Of a DNA stretch of 64,000 bases, positions 54,449-64,000 are shown one piece after another. The position numbers and the translations under genes are program-made. The notes beneath the pieces were generated by a model that saw nothing but the letters and a program-made list of their open reading frames with translations, searched no databases and was not told the origin of the DNA. Origin of the DNA: Massilia sp. WG5 (GTDB lineage: Bacteria > Pseudomonadota > Gammaproteobacteria > Burkholderiales > Burkholderiaceae_D); NCBI RefSeq assembly GCF_001412595.2, contig NZ_CP012640.2, forward strand, positions 744,001 to 808,000, given 5' to 3'. Numbering within the stretch: position 1 is the first letter of the stretch; each line of letters opens with the position of its first letter.

Positions 54449-54511
54449 GGTCGAACTCCATTGGACAGCCTCCCGGGAAGATGCTTGAGGATTCCCTAAA
54501 TCCCGTCCAGA

Positions 54512-54533
54512 TTGTAAGCTATGCGATTTACAA
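54512..54533. promoter_or_regulatory. TTGTAA-N10-TTACAA dyad between EamA and zwf
   Basis: A perfect six-base inverted repeat with a ten-base spacer in the divergent intergenic region, 121 bases upstream of the zwf start. The half-sites match those of HexR (TGTAA/TTACA), a known zwf regulator, but the usual HexR spacer is about five bases, so the binding protein is uncertain. Confidence 0.45.
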
Positions 54534-54653
54534 GATAAACGCGCGCCATGCCCTGCCAAAAGCAGGGTGGAACGAGCGCATCCGCCGCCCTTCTGCTACC
54601 GTATGGAGCTTGCCGGCTCAGCGCCCACTTCAACTTCTTTGACTGAACACGAC

Positions 54654-56120
<1,467 letters not shown>

Positions 56121-56128
56121 GATAGAAC

Positions 56129-56148
56129 GGGAGGGGGCGCCCCCTCCC
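56129..56148. terminator. 20-base perfect palindrome between zwf and maeB
   Basis: GGGAGGGGGC followed directly by its reverse complement, in the 38-base gap between convergent zwf and maeB stops. It probably acts as a shared transcription-blocking hairpin, although no T tract follows on either strand. Confidence 0.6.
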
Positions 56149-56158
56149 GCGGCCGTCT

Positions 56159-58402
56159 TCAGGCGTCGGCCTTGACGTCGGCCACCGCCAGCGCCGTCAT
56201 GTTGACGATCCGGCGCACGGTGGCGCTGGGGCTGAGGATGTGCACCGACTTCGCCGCGCCCAGCAGGATCGGGCCCACCGTCACGCCCTTGCCGGAGGAA
56301 ACCTTCAGCACGTTGAACAGGATGTTGGCGGCGTCCAGCGAGGGCATCACCAGCAGGTTGGCGCTGCCTTCGAAGCTGTTCTGCCCGGCCGGCAGGTAGA
56401 CAGCGCGGATGTTCTCGTCCAGCGCGGCGTCGCCGTGCACTTCACCCAGCACCGCCAGTTCCGGCGCTTCCTTCGCCAGGATCTCGCGCGCCTCGCGCAT
56501 GCGCTGCGCGGACGGACGCTGCGAGGAACCGAAGATCGAGTGCGACACCAGCGCGACCTTCGGATCCAGGCCGAACTGGCGCAGCTCATCCGAGGCCAGG
56601 CGCGTGATCGCCGCCAGTTCCTTGCCGGACGGCTGGTCGTTGACGTAGGTGTCGGTGATGAACAGGGTGCCCTTGTCCAGCACCAGTGCGTTCATCGCCG
56701 CCATCACCTCGGCGCCCGGCGCCAGGCCGATGTCGCGCTGCACGTGCGCCAGGTGGCTGTCGTAGCTGCCCTTCATGCCGCAGATCAGGGCATCGACTTC
56801 GCCCGCCGCCAGCATCGCGGTGCCGCGCGCGGTCGTGTCATCGCCGCATTCGGCGAGGGTGTAGTCGGCGTCGCGTCGCAGGCGCAGGCCGGATTGCCTG
56901 ATCGCCTGCTCGATCTCGGCGCCGCGGCCGATCAGCACGGGCTTGCCGAGGCCCTCGTCGACCACGGTCTGCACCGCGCGCAGCACGCGCGGATCCGCGC
57001 CTTCCGCATAGGCGACGCGGCGCAGGTCGGAAGCATTGAGCGCGCGCGCCTTGGCGAACACCGGCCGCATGAAGAAGCTGGTGTGGTAGGTCAAGGCCGC
57101 GAGCTGTTCGCGGTAGGCGCCCATGTCCTCGATCGGGCGCGTGGCGACGCCGGAAGCCTGGGCCGCGGCGGCCACGGCCGGGGCGATCGCCGCCATCAGG
57201 CGCGGATCGAAGGGTTTCGGGATGATGTAGTCGGGGCCGAAGCTCAGGTCCTGGCCGGCGTAGGCGGCGGCCACGGCGTCATTCGCCTCGGCCTCGGCGA
57301 GTTCCGCGATCGCGGTCACGCAGGCCAGCTTCATCTCGGTGGTGATGCGGGTCGCCCCGCAGTCCAGGGCGCCGCGGAAGATGTAGGGGAAGCACAGCAC
57401 GTTGTTGACCTGGTTCGGGTAGTCCGAACGGCCGGTCGCGACGATGCAGTCCGGACGCGCGGCCTTCGCCACTTCCGGACGGATCTCGGGTTCCGGATTG
57501 GCCAGCGCCAGGATCACCGGACGCGCCGCCATGGTCCTGACCATGTCGGCGGTCAGCACGCCGGCGGTCGAGCAGCCGAGGAAGACGTCGGCGCCGTCCA
57601 CGATATCCGCCAGGCTGCGCGCGGAGGTGTCCTGGGCATAGCGCGCCTTGTTGGCTTCCATGTTCGCCTCGCGGCCCTTCCAGATCACGCCGCGCGAGTC
57701 GGTGACGTAGATGTTCTGCTGCCGGACGCCCAGGCTGACCATCATGTCCAGGCAGGCGATCGCCGCGGCGCCGGCGCCGGACGCCACCAGCTTCACCGCG
57801 CCGATGTCCTTGCCGACCACCTTCAGGGCGTTCAGCAGGGCCGCGCTGGAGATGATCGCGGTGCCGTGCTGGTCGTCGTGGAAGACCGGGATGTTCATGC
57901 GCTCGGAGAGCTTCTTCTCGATGTAGAAGCATTCCGGGGCCTTGATGTCTTCCAGGTTGATGCCGCCGACGGTCGGCTCGAGCATGGCGATCGCTTCGAT
58001 CAGCTTGTCCGGGTCGTTCTCGGCCAGCTCGAGGTCGAACACGTCGACGCCCGCGAATTTCTTGAAGAGGCAGCCCTTGCCCTCCATCACTGGCTTGGAC
58101 GCCAGCGGGCCGATATTGCCCAGGCCCAGCACGGCGGTGCCGTTCGAGATCACGGCCACCAGGTTGCCGCGCGAGGTGTACTCGGCGGCCATGGCCGGAT
58201 TGGCGGCGATTTCTTCGCAGGCGTAGGCGACGCCAGGGGAATAGGCCAGCGACAGGTCGCGCTGGTTGGACAGCGGCTTGGTGGCGACGACCTCGATCTT
58301 GCCGCGCACGGGGCTGCGGTGGTAATCGAGGGCGTCGGCGCGCAGCTGCGCGTCCTTGCCCGGTTCCTGGATGCCGCTATCGAGGCTGCTTTCGGTGCTC
58401 AT
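56159..58402 (-). CDS. maeB: NADP-dependent malic enzyme with phosphotransacetylase-like domain
   Basis: Oxidative decarboxylation of malate to pyruvate with NADPH. The 747-residue protein has the malic-enzyme half (about 15-440) with [37 protein letters not shown] and the dinucleotide motif [15 protein letters not shown]. It is fused to a C-terminal phosphate acetyltransferase-like half (about 450-740), the MaeB architecture in which that half is regulatory. ATG 58402 follows GGGAG. Confidence 0.95.
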   Translation of the reverse strand: MSTESSLDSGIQEPGKDAQLRADALDYHRSPVRGKIEVVATKPLSNQRDLSLAYSPGVAYACEEIAANPAMAAEYTSRGNLVAVISNGTAVLGLGNIGPLASKPVMEGKGCLFKKFAGVDVFDLELAENDPDKLIEAIAMLEPTVGGINLEDIKAPECFYIEKKLSERMNIPVFHDDQHGTAIISSAALLNALKVVGKDIGAVKLVASGAGAAAIACLDMMVSLGVRQQNIYVTDSRGVIWKGREANMEANKARYAQDTSARSLADIVDGADVFLGCSTAGVLTADMVRTMAARPVILALANPEPEIRPEVAKAARPDCIVATGRSDYPNQVNNVLCFPYIFRGALDCGATRITTEMKLACVTAIAELAEAEANDAVAAAYAGQDLSFGPDYIIPKPFDPRLMAAIAPAVAAAAQASGVATRPIEDMGAYREQLAALTYHTSFFMRPVFAKARALNASDLRRVAYAEGADPRVLRAVQTVVDEGLGKPVLIGRGAEIEQAIRQSGLRLRRDADYTLAECGDDTTARGTAMLAAGEVDALICGMKGSYDSHLAHVQRDIGLAPGAEVMAAMNALVLDKGTLFITDTYVNDQPSGKELAAITRLASDELRQFGLDPKVALVSHSIFGSSQRPSAQRMREAREILAKEAPELAVLGEVHGDAALDENIRAVYLPAGQNSFEGSANLLVMPSLDAANILFNVLKVSSGKGVTVGPILLGAAKSVHILSPSATVRRIVNMTALAVADVKADA

Positions 58403-58490
58403 GGGTTCTCCCTTTGTTTCGAATGGCTATCATGTTCTCAGAAACGGCCGTGCCGCGCACGGGACGGCCTCGAACGGCGCAGCCTGCCGC

Positions 58491-58790
58491 TCAGAAAGCG
58501 TCGTGCGCCACGGTCAGGTGGGTGACGTTCGGGGCGCCGTCGAAGCAATGCCCGACCAGGGCGCGCCAGGCCTGGAAGTCTTCGCTGCCGCGGAAATGCA
58601 CGGTATGGTCTTCCAGCGTCGCCCACTCCACCAGCAGGCGGTAGGCGCGCGGGTTCTCGACGCCGCGCATCACCCGCATGCCCTGGCAGCCCTGCGCCCG
58701 CTTGAACAGCGGCGCGGCCTGGCGCACGCCCTCCTCGAACGCCGCCTCCATCCCTTCCTTCACCAGGATCTCCGCACTTTCCAGCACCAT
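58491..58790 (-). CDS. antibiotic biosynthesis monooxygenase (ABM) domain protein
   Basis: A 99-residue single-domain protein of the ABM/dimeric alpha-beta barrel family (MVLESAEILVKEGMEAAFEE ... MRVMRGVENPRAYRLLVEW). Such small proteins include quinol monooxygenases and heme-degrading enzymes; no catalytic residue decides between them. Divergent from a flavin reductase, which could supply reduced flavin, but this link is only positional. Confidence 0.85.
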   Translation of the reverse strand: MVLESAEILVKEGMEAAFEEGVRQAAPLFKRAQGCQGMRVMRGVENPRAYRLLVEWATLEDHTVHFRGSEDFQAWRALVGHCFDGAPNVTHLTVAHDAF

Positions 58791-58888
58791 ATCGCTTTCC
58801 TTTCGTTAGTTTGAATACACAGGATCAGGACGATTATGCCAGTTGCGCCCGGATGCGGTATCGTGACGGTCCCGTTCCAGGAGCCCCC

Positions 58889-59509
58889 ATGACGACAGCG
58901 TTTCATTTCTACGAGCCGCGCCACGGCCACGGCCTGCCGCACGATCCCTTCAACGCCATCGTCGGCCCGCGTCCGATCGGCTGGATCTCCTCGCGCAGCC
59001 GGTCCGGCATCCTCAACCTCGCGCCCTACAGCTTCTTCAACGCCTTCAACTACGTGCCGCCGATCGTCGGCTTCGCCAGCATCGGCTGGAAGGACACGGT
59101 GCGCAACATCGAAGAGACGGGCGAGTTCTGCTGGAACCTGGCCACGCGGCCGCTGGCCGAACAGATGAACCGGAGCTGCGCCGCGGTCCCGCCCGAGACC
59201 GACGAATTCGCGCTCGCGGGCCTCAGCCCGGCGCCCTCGCGCGTGGTCGGCGCGCCGCGCGTGGCCGAGACCCCGGTCTCGATGGAATGCCGCCTGACCC
59301 AGCTGCTGCAGCTGCAGCGCGCCGACGGCAGCCAGGTGCCGACCTGGCTGGTGCTGGGCGAGGTGGTCGGCGTGCACATCGACCGCGCCCTGCTCAGGGA
59401 TGGGGTCTACGACACCGCGGCCGGTCAGCCCATCCTGCGCGGCGGCGGCCCGGCCGATTACTTCTCGATCGGCCCCGATCAGCTCTTCAGGATGTTCAGG
59501 CCGGGCTGA
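58889..59509 (+). CDS. flavin reductase family protein
   Basis: A 206-residue FMN-binding split-barrel protein of the flavin reductase family. Motifs: PRPIGWISSRSRSGILNLAP and YSFFNAFNYVPP (flavin and NAD(P)H region), and VLGEVVGVHIDRALL near the C-terminus. ATG 58889 has AGGAG upstream; an earlier frame start at 58811 is discarded. It may reduce flavin for monooxygenases such as the divergent ABM protein. Confidence 0.9.
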   Translation: MTTAFHFYEPRHGHGLPHDPFNAIVGPRPIGWISSRSRSGILNLAPYSFFNAFNYVPPIVGFASIGWKDTVRNIEETGEFCWNLATRPLAEQMNRSCAAVPPETDEFALAGLSPAPSRVVGAPRVAETPVSMECRLTQLLQLQRADGSQVPTWLVLGEVVGVHIDRALLRDGVYDTAAGQPILRGGGPADYFSIGPDQLFRMFRPG

Positions 59510-59526
59510 AGGAATTCCAAGGAATT

Positions 59527-59540
59527 TTGATCTACATCAA
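59527..59540 (+). promoter_or_regulatory. perfect FNR/Anr box TTGAT-CTAC-ATCAA
   Basis: An exact match to the FNR consensus TTGAT-N4-ATCAA, 70 bases before the universal-stress gene start at 59610. The position suits activation under low oxygen. Confidence 0.8.
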
Positions 59541-59609
59541 GATCGGTTTTGACAGCGGCAAGCGCTAGGCATACAGTGTCTTTCAGTGCTTCGGGGAGGA
59601 ACCGAGACC

Positions 59610-60455
59610 ATGTACAAGACCATCCTCATCCACGTCGACGGCGGCGCCCGCCAGGACAGCCGGCTGCGCGCCGCCGCCCTGCTCGCCGTCCGGCACGGCG
59701 CCCACCTGATCGGCAGCAGCGCCACCGGCATCTCGTGGATGGACTTCAGCCTGCTGACCGCCTCGATGGCGGCCCCGGTCATCGCCGACGACTACCAGCG
59801 CCTGCGCGATGCAGCCGCCGCCCGCCTCGAATCCTTCCGCCTCGCCGCCGAACACCTGGGCGTGGCCGCGCCCGAAGTCCGCCTGGCCGAGGACGATCCG
59901 CGCTTTGCCCTGCTGCTGCAGTCGCGCTATGTCGACCTGGTGGTGCTCAGCCAGAACGGCGACGAGGTGCAGGAATCGGGCCTGCCGGTGCGCGTGCGCG
60001 CCCTGCCCGAGCACCTGGCCCTGCGCGGCGCCAGGCCGGTGCTGGTGGTGCCCGGCGACTATCAGGGCGAACCGATTCCCGGCACCGCGGTCGCGGCCTG
60101 GGACGGCGGCATCCCGGCGCTGCGGGCGATCACCGCGGCCCTGCCGCTGCTGGCGCTGGCCGCCAGCGTCAAGCTGGCGGTCGTCAACCCCGATGCCCTG
60201 TCCGAGCTGCACGGCGAACAGCCCGGCGCCGACATCGCGCTCTGGCTGGCGCGCCACGGCGCGCGGGTCGAGGTCGTCGTCGAACGCAGCCGCACCACCG
60301 CCGGCGCCGCCCTGTGCGGACTGGCGCGCGACTGCGGCGCCGGGCTGATGGTGGCCGGCGCCTTCGGCCACAGCCGCTACCGCGAATGGATCCTGGGCGG
60401 CACCACCCGCGAGCTGCTCGAACGCGCCCCGGTACCGCTGCTGATCGCGCACTGA
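59610..60455 (+). CDS. tandem-domain universal stress protein (UspA family)
   Basis: A 281-residue protein with two UspA-like halves (about 1-145 and 150-280). The ATP-binding-type motif is present in the second half (GLMVAGAFGHSRYREWILGGTTRELL, cf. Gx2Gx9GS/T). ATG 59610 with GGGAGGA upstream is preferred over 59586. A perfect FNR box upstream suggests induction in hypoxia, as for stress proteins of the Anr regulon. Followed 12 bases later by a second Usp gene. Confidence 0.9.
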   Translation: MYKTILIHVDGGARQDSRLRAAALLAVRHGAHLIGSSATGISWMDFSLLTASMAAPVIADDYQRLRDAAAARLESFRLAAEHLGVAAPEVRLAEDDPRFALLLQSRYVDLVVLSQNGDEVQESGLPVRVRALPEHLALRGARPVLVVPGDYQGEPIPGTAVAAWDGGIPALRAITAALPLLALAASVKLAVVNPDALSELHGEQPGADIALWLARHGARVEVVVERSRTTAGAALCGLARDCGAGLMVAGAFGHSRYREWILGGTTRELLERAPVPLLIAH

Positions 60456-60467
60456 GGACCCGCGCCG

Positions 60468-61847
60468 ATGACGCCGCGCCGCCCGCCGCAAGCGCCGCCG
60501 GCCTACAGCGCGGCGCTGCGCCATGCGCGCCGCCAGCTCTGCAGCCGTCTGGCGCGCTGCGCCGGCGCGCCGGACGAGTGCTTCGTGCGCGAGTACGCGG
60601 ACATCGTGGCCGAGGTCGAAGCCCACCTGCACCACGAGGAAGTCGTGATGGAAGCCTGCCGCGTGCAGCGGCTGGAGGAAAGGGTGCACGAGAAGCGCCA
60701 GGAAAACGCGGCCATCCTCGCCGCCCTGCACCACACGCTGCCCCAGGTCGAGGACGGCGAGCTCGGCATGGCGCGCCGGCTGGTCGCCGCGCTCGCCGGC
60801 ATCCTGTCCCTGCACCGCATCAGTGCCGACCTGGCCCTGCCGCACCGGCCGCCGGCGCCGGCCGGGCCGCCGCGCATGCGCGGACGGGCGGCGCGCCCGC
60901 CCGCACCCATGCCCGCGCGCACGCCGCCGCGCGCCGCGCGCCGTCTCCGTTCCCGCGACGCGCCGGAACGCTTTTCCTTCCCAACGGAGATCCCGATGTC
61001 GCTGCAGTCCATCCTGGTCCATGCCGACCTGTCCCGGCACGCGCCGGCCCGCATCCATGCGGCCGCGCTGCTGGCCCGCGAACACGGCGCGCACCTGACC
61101 GGGGCCGCCATGATGGGCGTTTCGCGCGCCATCTTCCCCGATGGCTACCAGGAGCGGCCCGGCTCCCTGAGCGCCGCCTGCTTCGACCCGCTGGCGGAAA
61201 ACGCCCGCCTGGCGCTGTCGCGCTTCGAGGAAATCGCCAGCGCGCTCGGTGTCCCGCACGACACCCGGCTGGTGCCGGACGACGTCGACGACGGGCTGGC
61301 GATGCTGTCGCGCTTCGCCGACCTGGTCGTGGTCAGCCAGGACGATCCGGACGAATCGACCTCCGACCGCGTGCTGCGCATGCCCGATTACGTGGTCCTG
61401 AACAGTCCGCGCCCGGTGCTGGTGATCCCGCGCGACGCGACGCCGGAAGACGGCCTGGGACGGCGCATCCTGCTGGGCTGGGACGGCAGCCGCGAAGCCG
61501 CGGCGGCGATGGGCGCCGCGCTGCCGCTGCTGCGCCGGGCGGACGCGGTGACGGTGGCGATGCTGTCCGGACCCGGACTGGCGCCGGCCGACTGCGCGGC
61601 CCAGCAGCAGGAACTGCTCGCCTTCCTGGGCCGGCACCGGGTCCGGCCCGCGGTGCTGGTGCGCGATTGCCGGGCCGAGTATGGCGGCGACACCGGCCGC
61701 GCCCTGCTGGCGATGGCGGACGAGCGTGCGGCCGACCTGCTGGTGATGGGCTGCTACGGCCACAGCCGCCTGCGCGAACTGTGCCTGGGCGGCGCCAGCC
61801 GCACGGTGCTGGCCGAAGCGCGCATCGCGACCTTGCTGGTTCACTGA
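60468..61847 (+). CDS. hemerythrin-like domain joined to a tandem UspA protein
   Basis: One 459-codon frame. Residues 1-130 have hemerythrin-like spacing of iron ligands (RHARRQL, HLHHEEVVME, VHEKRQEN, LSLHRISAD). Residues 130-175 are Pro/Arg-rich and look like untranslated spacer. Residues 177-459 are a tandem UspA with GCYGHSRLRELCLGGASRTVL. ATG 60996 has GGAG seven bases upstream, so two proteins, a small hemerythrin and a 283-residue Usp, could be made instead of or beside a fusion. Likely under the same FNR box as the previous gene. Confidence 0.75.
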   Translation: MTPRRPPQAPPAYSAALRHARRQLCSRLARCAGAPDECFVREYADIVAEVEAHLHHEEVVMEACRVQRLEERVHEKRQENAAILAALHHTLPQVEDGELGMARRLVAALAGILSLHRISADLALPHRPPAPAGPPRMRGRAARPPAPMPARTPPRAARRLRSRDAPERFSFPTEIPMSLQSILVHADLSRHAPARIHAAALLAREHGAHLTGAAMMGVSRAIFPDGYQERPGSLSAACFDPLAENARLALSRFEEIASALGVPHDTRLVPDDVDDGLAMLSRFADLVVVSQDDPDESTSDRVLRMPDYVVLNSPRPVLVIPRDATPEDGLGRRILLGWDGSREAAAAMGAALPLLRRADAVTVAMLSGPGLAPADCAAQQQELLAFLGRHRVRPAVLVRDCRAEYGGDTGRALLAMADERAADLLVMGCYGHSRLRELCLGGASRTVLAEARIATLLVH

Positions 61848-62215
61848 GCGGCGCGGCGTCGGGCGCGCCGCCCGATCCAGGCATACAGCGCCGCATTCAG
61901 GACCAGCACCCCGACGCCCAGCCCGAGCTGCAGCGTGCGCGTCAGCCCGGGCGGATAGATCAGCGGCACGAGGTAGTGGTCGATGAAGCCACCGCGATAG
62001 CCGGCCTCACCTGCCAGCGTGCGGAAAGCCAGCTCGGCCCAGGTCAGCGGGCAGACCGCGCCGGCCGCCTCCACCAGGAAGCCCCAGCCGGCCGCGGCGA
62101 GATGCAGGGGCAGCCAGCAGCGCCGGCGCGCCACCAGCAGCGCGCCGAACACGACGAACAGGATGAAGCCGAGGTGCAGCAGTAGAACGGCATCGGCCAA
62201 CAAGCGGTAGAGCAT
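61841..62215 (-). CDS. DUF2784 membrane protein
   Basis: A 124-residue integral membrane protein of the DUF2784 family with three or four helices. Markers are LLHLGFILFVVFGALLV, VCPLTWAELAFR and the C-terminal GLGVGVLVLNAALYAWI. Function unknown. Its 3' end overlaps the convergent Usp gene by seven bases, and its start faces the SYLF gene across 77 bases holding an FNR-like box. Confidence 0.87.
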   Translation of the reverse strand: MLYRLLADAVLLLHLGFILFVVFGALLVARRRCWLPLHLAAAGWGFLVEAAGAVCPLTWAELAFRTLAGEAGYRGGFIDHYLVPLIYPPGLTRTLQLGLGVGVLVLNAALYAWIGRRARRRAAQ

Positions 62216-62223
62216 AGTCCCAA

Positions 62224-62237
62224 TTGAGCGACATCAA
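62224..62237. promoter_or_regulatory. near-consensus FNR box TTGAG-CGAC-ATCAA
   Basis: One mismatch from TTGAT-N4-ATCAA, located in the 77-base divergent spacer, 9 bases upstream of the DUF2784 start and 56 upstream of the SYLF start. The half-sites match the second dyad in the quorum-sensing spacer. Confidence 0.5.
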
Positions 62238-62292
62238 ACGCGTAGTGTCATACCCACCTATTCTGCCTATGAACCGCAGGAAGGAGAACAAC

Positions 62293-63027
62293 ATGCCATC
62301 CAGAATCGTATTCCAGCGGACTGCCTGCCTCGGCGTCGCGGCCCTGCTGCTGTCGGGCGCCTACCCGCACGCCACGGCGCACACGCCTGCCGATCAGGAC
62401 CAGCAGGCCGGGCATGCAGGCGGCAGCGATACCGCCACCCGGCGCCAGCAGGCCGCCGTCAAGCGCATCGGCGACGCGGTCGGTGTGGTCAACGCCATGC
62501 TGCAGGAACCCGGCATGCAGGACCTGCTGTCGCGCGCGCGCGGCGTGTACATCGTGCCGACCTACGGACGCGCCGCGCTCGGGGTCGGCGGCGAAGGCGG
62601 CTCCGGCGTGCTGATGGTGAGGCGCGCCGACGGCAACTGGGGCAACCCGGCCTTTTTCAATATCGGCGGCGTCAGCGTCGGCTTGCAGGTCGGCGTCGAG
62701 GGCGGCCCGCTCGCCCTGCTGCTGATGAACCAGAAGGCGGTCGACCATTTCCGCAACAAGAACAATTTCTCGCTGAGCGCGGACGTCGGCCTGACCGTCG
62801 TGAACTATACCCGCCTGGCGCAGGGCATGGCGACCGGCGACGTGGTCGCCTGGTCCGGCCACAAGGGTCTGTTCGGCAATGCCGCGACGCTGGCGATCAA
62901 TGACATCCGCTACAACCAGCGCCTGAACGAAGCTTATTACGGCAAGGCAATGACGGCGCTGCAGACGATCGACAGCACCGAGAAAAATTCCCAGGCCGAT
63001 GCCCTGCGCAAAGTGCTTGGAAAGTAG
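62293..63027 (+). CDS. SYLF-domain lipid-binding protein (YSC84 family)
   Basis: A 244-residue exported protein. Signal peptide to about 29, then a SYLF/YSC84 domain (about 55-240) with ARGVYIVPTYGRAALGVGG, GNPAFFNIGGVSVGLQVGVE and VVAWSGHKGLFGN. The family binds phospholipid; its bacterial role is unknown. ATG 62293 has AAGGAG upstream and opens the signal peptide. Possibly under FNR-type control from the box at 62224. Confidence 0.88.
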   Translation: MPSRIVFQRTACLGVAALLLSGAYPHATAHTPADQDQQAGHAGGSDTATRRQQAAVKRIGDAVGVVNAMLQEPGMQDLLSRARGVYIVPTYGRAALGVGGEGGSGVLMVRRADGNWGNPAFFNIGGVSVGLQVGVEGGPLALLLMNQKAVDHFRNKNNFSLSADVGLTVVNYTRLAQGMATGDVVAWSGHKGLFGNAATLAINDIRYNQRLNEAYYGKAMTALQTIDSTEKNSQADALRKVLGK

Positions 63028-63150
63028 AAATATCCCGGCGTATAAGCACTTGGCCGGCCGCAAATGCGCATGCCGATCGTCCCGTGCGGGGATTCGCACG
63101 CGCGCGGCAATGGCGTACATTGCAGTCTTCCTGATTGAGAAGAGACCGCC

Positions 63151-64000
63151 ATGTACGCAACGAACTGGAACACCTTCGGCACCCTCGGTGCCATGGCCCT
63201 CAAGCAGATGGACCGCAGCCGCCAGGCGCGCGGCCAGATGCTGGAGCGCGCCGGCTATGGCCCGCAGCCGACCCCATCCACGATCCTGCACAGCGAGCCC
63301 GGCCTGAACCTGCGCCGCTTCGGCCCGCAGCACGCCGAAGGCCCGGCGGTACTGCTGGTGCCGGCGCCGATCAAGCGCGCCTATATCTGGGACATGGCGC
63401 CCGAAGTCAGCGTGGTGCAGCGCTGGCTGGAGCGCGGCTACCGGGTCTACCTGGCCGAATGGACGCAAGCGGACGAGACCGAATCCGACGAAGGCTTCGG
63501 CCTGGCGGGCTACGCCGACCGCCTGCTGGTCGCCTGCCGCGCCGCCATCGCAGCCGACGGCGCCACCGGCAAGCCGGCCATCGTCGGCCACTCGCTGGGC
63601 GGGATCCTGGCCGCGATCCACAGCTGCCTGTATCCGGACCAGCTGCGCGCCACCATCCTGCTGGAGTCGCCGCTGCACTTCCAGCCCGGCTCCTGCTGCT
63701 TCAACAAGCTGGTGCAGGCCACGCCCGATGCGCGCGAGATCGCCTCGACCTTCGGGCGGGTGCCCGGCGTGTTCCTGAACACCATGAGCGCGATGGCCGA
63801 GCCGCAGGCTTTCCAGTGGGAACGATGGACCGACCGCTGGCTGTCGCTGGGGGACCCGCAAGCCCTCGCGACCCACATGCGGGTCGAGCGCTGGACCCAC
63901 GACGAATTCGCGCTGCCGGGCAAGCTGTTCATCGACCTCGTCGAATCGCTCTACCGCAGGGACGAGCTGATGCAGGGCGAACTCGACATCGGCGGCCGGC
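63151..64000 (+). CDS. alpha/beta hydrolase related to PHA synthases, 3' end outside window
   Basis: About 283 codons of an alpha/beta hydrolase are visible. The nucleophile motif is IVGHSLGGILAAIH, with serine where class III PHA synthases (PhaC) have cysteine (GxCxG). The region PAVLLVPAPIKRAYIWDM and YRVYLAEWTQADE are like PhaC. So a hydrolase or depolymerase is more likely than a polymerase, but the C-terminal Asp/His of the triad lie outside the window. Confidence 0.85.
   Translation, partial: MYATNWNTFGTLGAMALKQMDRSRQARGQMLERAGYGPQPTPSTILHSEPGLNLRRFGPQHAEGPAVLLVPAPIKRAYIWDMAPEVSVVQRWLERGYRVYLAEWTQADETESDEGFGLAGYADRLLVACRAAIAADGATGKPAIVGHSLGGILAAIHSCLYPDQLRATILLESPLHFQPGSCCFNKLVQATPDAREIASTFGRVPGVFLNTMSAMAEPQAFQWERWTDRWLSLGDPQALATHMRVERWTHDEFALPGKLFIDLVESLYRRDELMQGELDIGGR

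Noticed and set aside
54512..54533. Canonical HexR site
   Set aside because: Half-sites match but the spacer is ten bases rather than about five, so it was kept only as an uncharacterised dyad.

Overview
The window is high-GC bacterial chromosome with tightly packed genes, many joined by ATGA start/stop overlaps. Gene content (dadR/dadA/alr, CheV, family-B DNA polymerase II, caa3-like oxidase, MaeB, a CqsA/LqsA/JqsA-type quorum-sensing locus, SYLF protein) suggests a betaproteobacterium of the Oxalobacteraceae, most likely the Massilia/Telluria/Janthinobacterium group. The placement is inferred from content and protein style, not from an alignment. No tRNA, rRNA, CRISPR array, insertion sequence or phage gene was recognised.

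Layout. 1-5.5 kb (minus): truncated RND efflux permease, PAS-GGDEF diguanylate cyclase, CheV and an Lrp-type regulator. 5.6-8.1 kb (plus): dadA and alr for D-/L-alanine catabolism, divergent from the Lrp gene. 8.1-17 kb (minus): polB, a ferritin-like DUF455 protein and a cytochrome c oxidase operon (subunit II fused to cytochrome c, I, III, small membrane protein, CtaG, lipoprotein cytochrome c, DUF1622), headed by a probable remnant of a PQQ dehydrogenase.

17.5-46 kb (minus) is the most interesting part, a co-directional block of about 22 genes. From its 5' end: a NarX-type sensor kinase; a 2054-residue secreted beta-helix protein; three multicopper-oxidase/cupredoxin proteins; a lipoprotein; a subtilisin-like protease with Ig-like repeats; a cytochrome c fused to a periplasmic binding-protein domain; a SCO copper chaperone; a complete atypical type II secretion/type IV pilus-like machine (F, E, PilM-, PilN- and PilO-like proteins, a Pro/Ala-rich PilP/GspC-like protein, a secretin with a cohesin-like tail, three pseudopilins); a NarL-type response regulator; a lytic transglycosylase; and a kinase-like ATPase. 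It resembles the Geobacter OxpG-type system that exports the multicopper protein OmpB. I read it as a dedicated machine exporting copper-dependent redox proteins to the cell surface.

46.3-53.4 kb is an alpha-hydroxyketone quorum-sensing locus: synthase, membrane kinase and response regulator. The synthase heads an operon with a methyltransferase, a DUF2156 acyltransferase-like protein and a fatty acyl reductase. Two FNR/CRP-like dyads lie between synthase and kinase. 53.5-64 kb (mixed strands): an EamA transporter, zwf, maeB, a small monooxygenase, a flavin reductase, two universal-stress proteins behind a perfect FNR box (the second fused to a hemerythrin-like domain), DUF2784, a SYLF lipid-binding protein behind a near-FNR box, and the start of an alpha/beta hydrolase.
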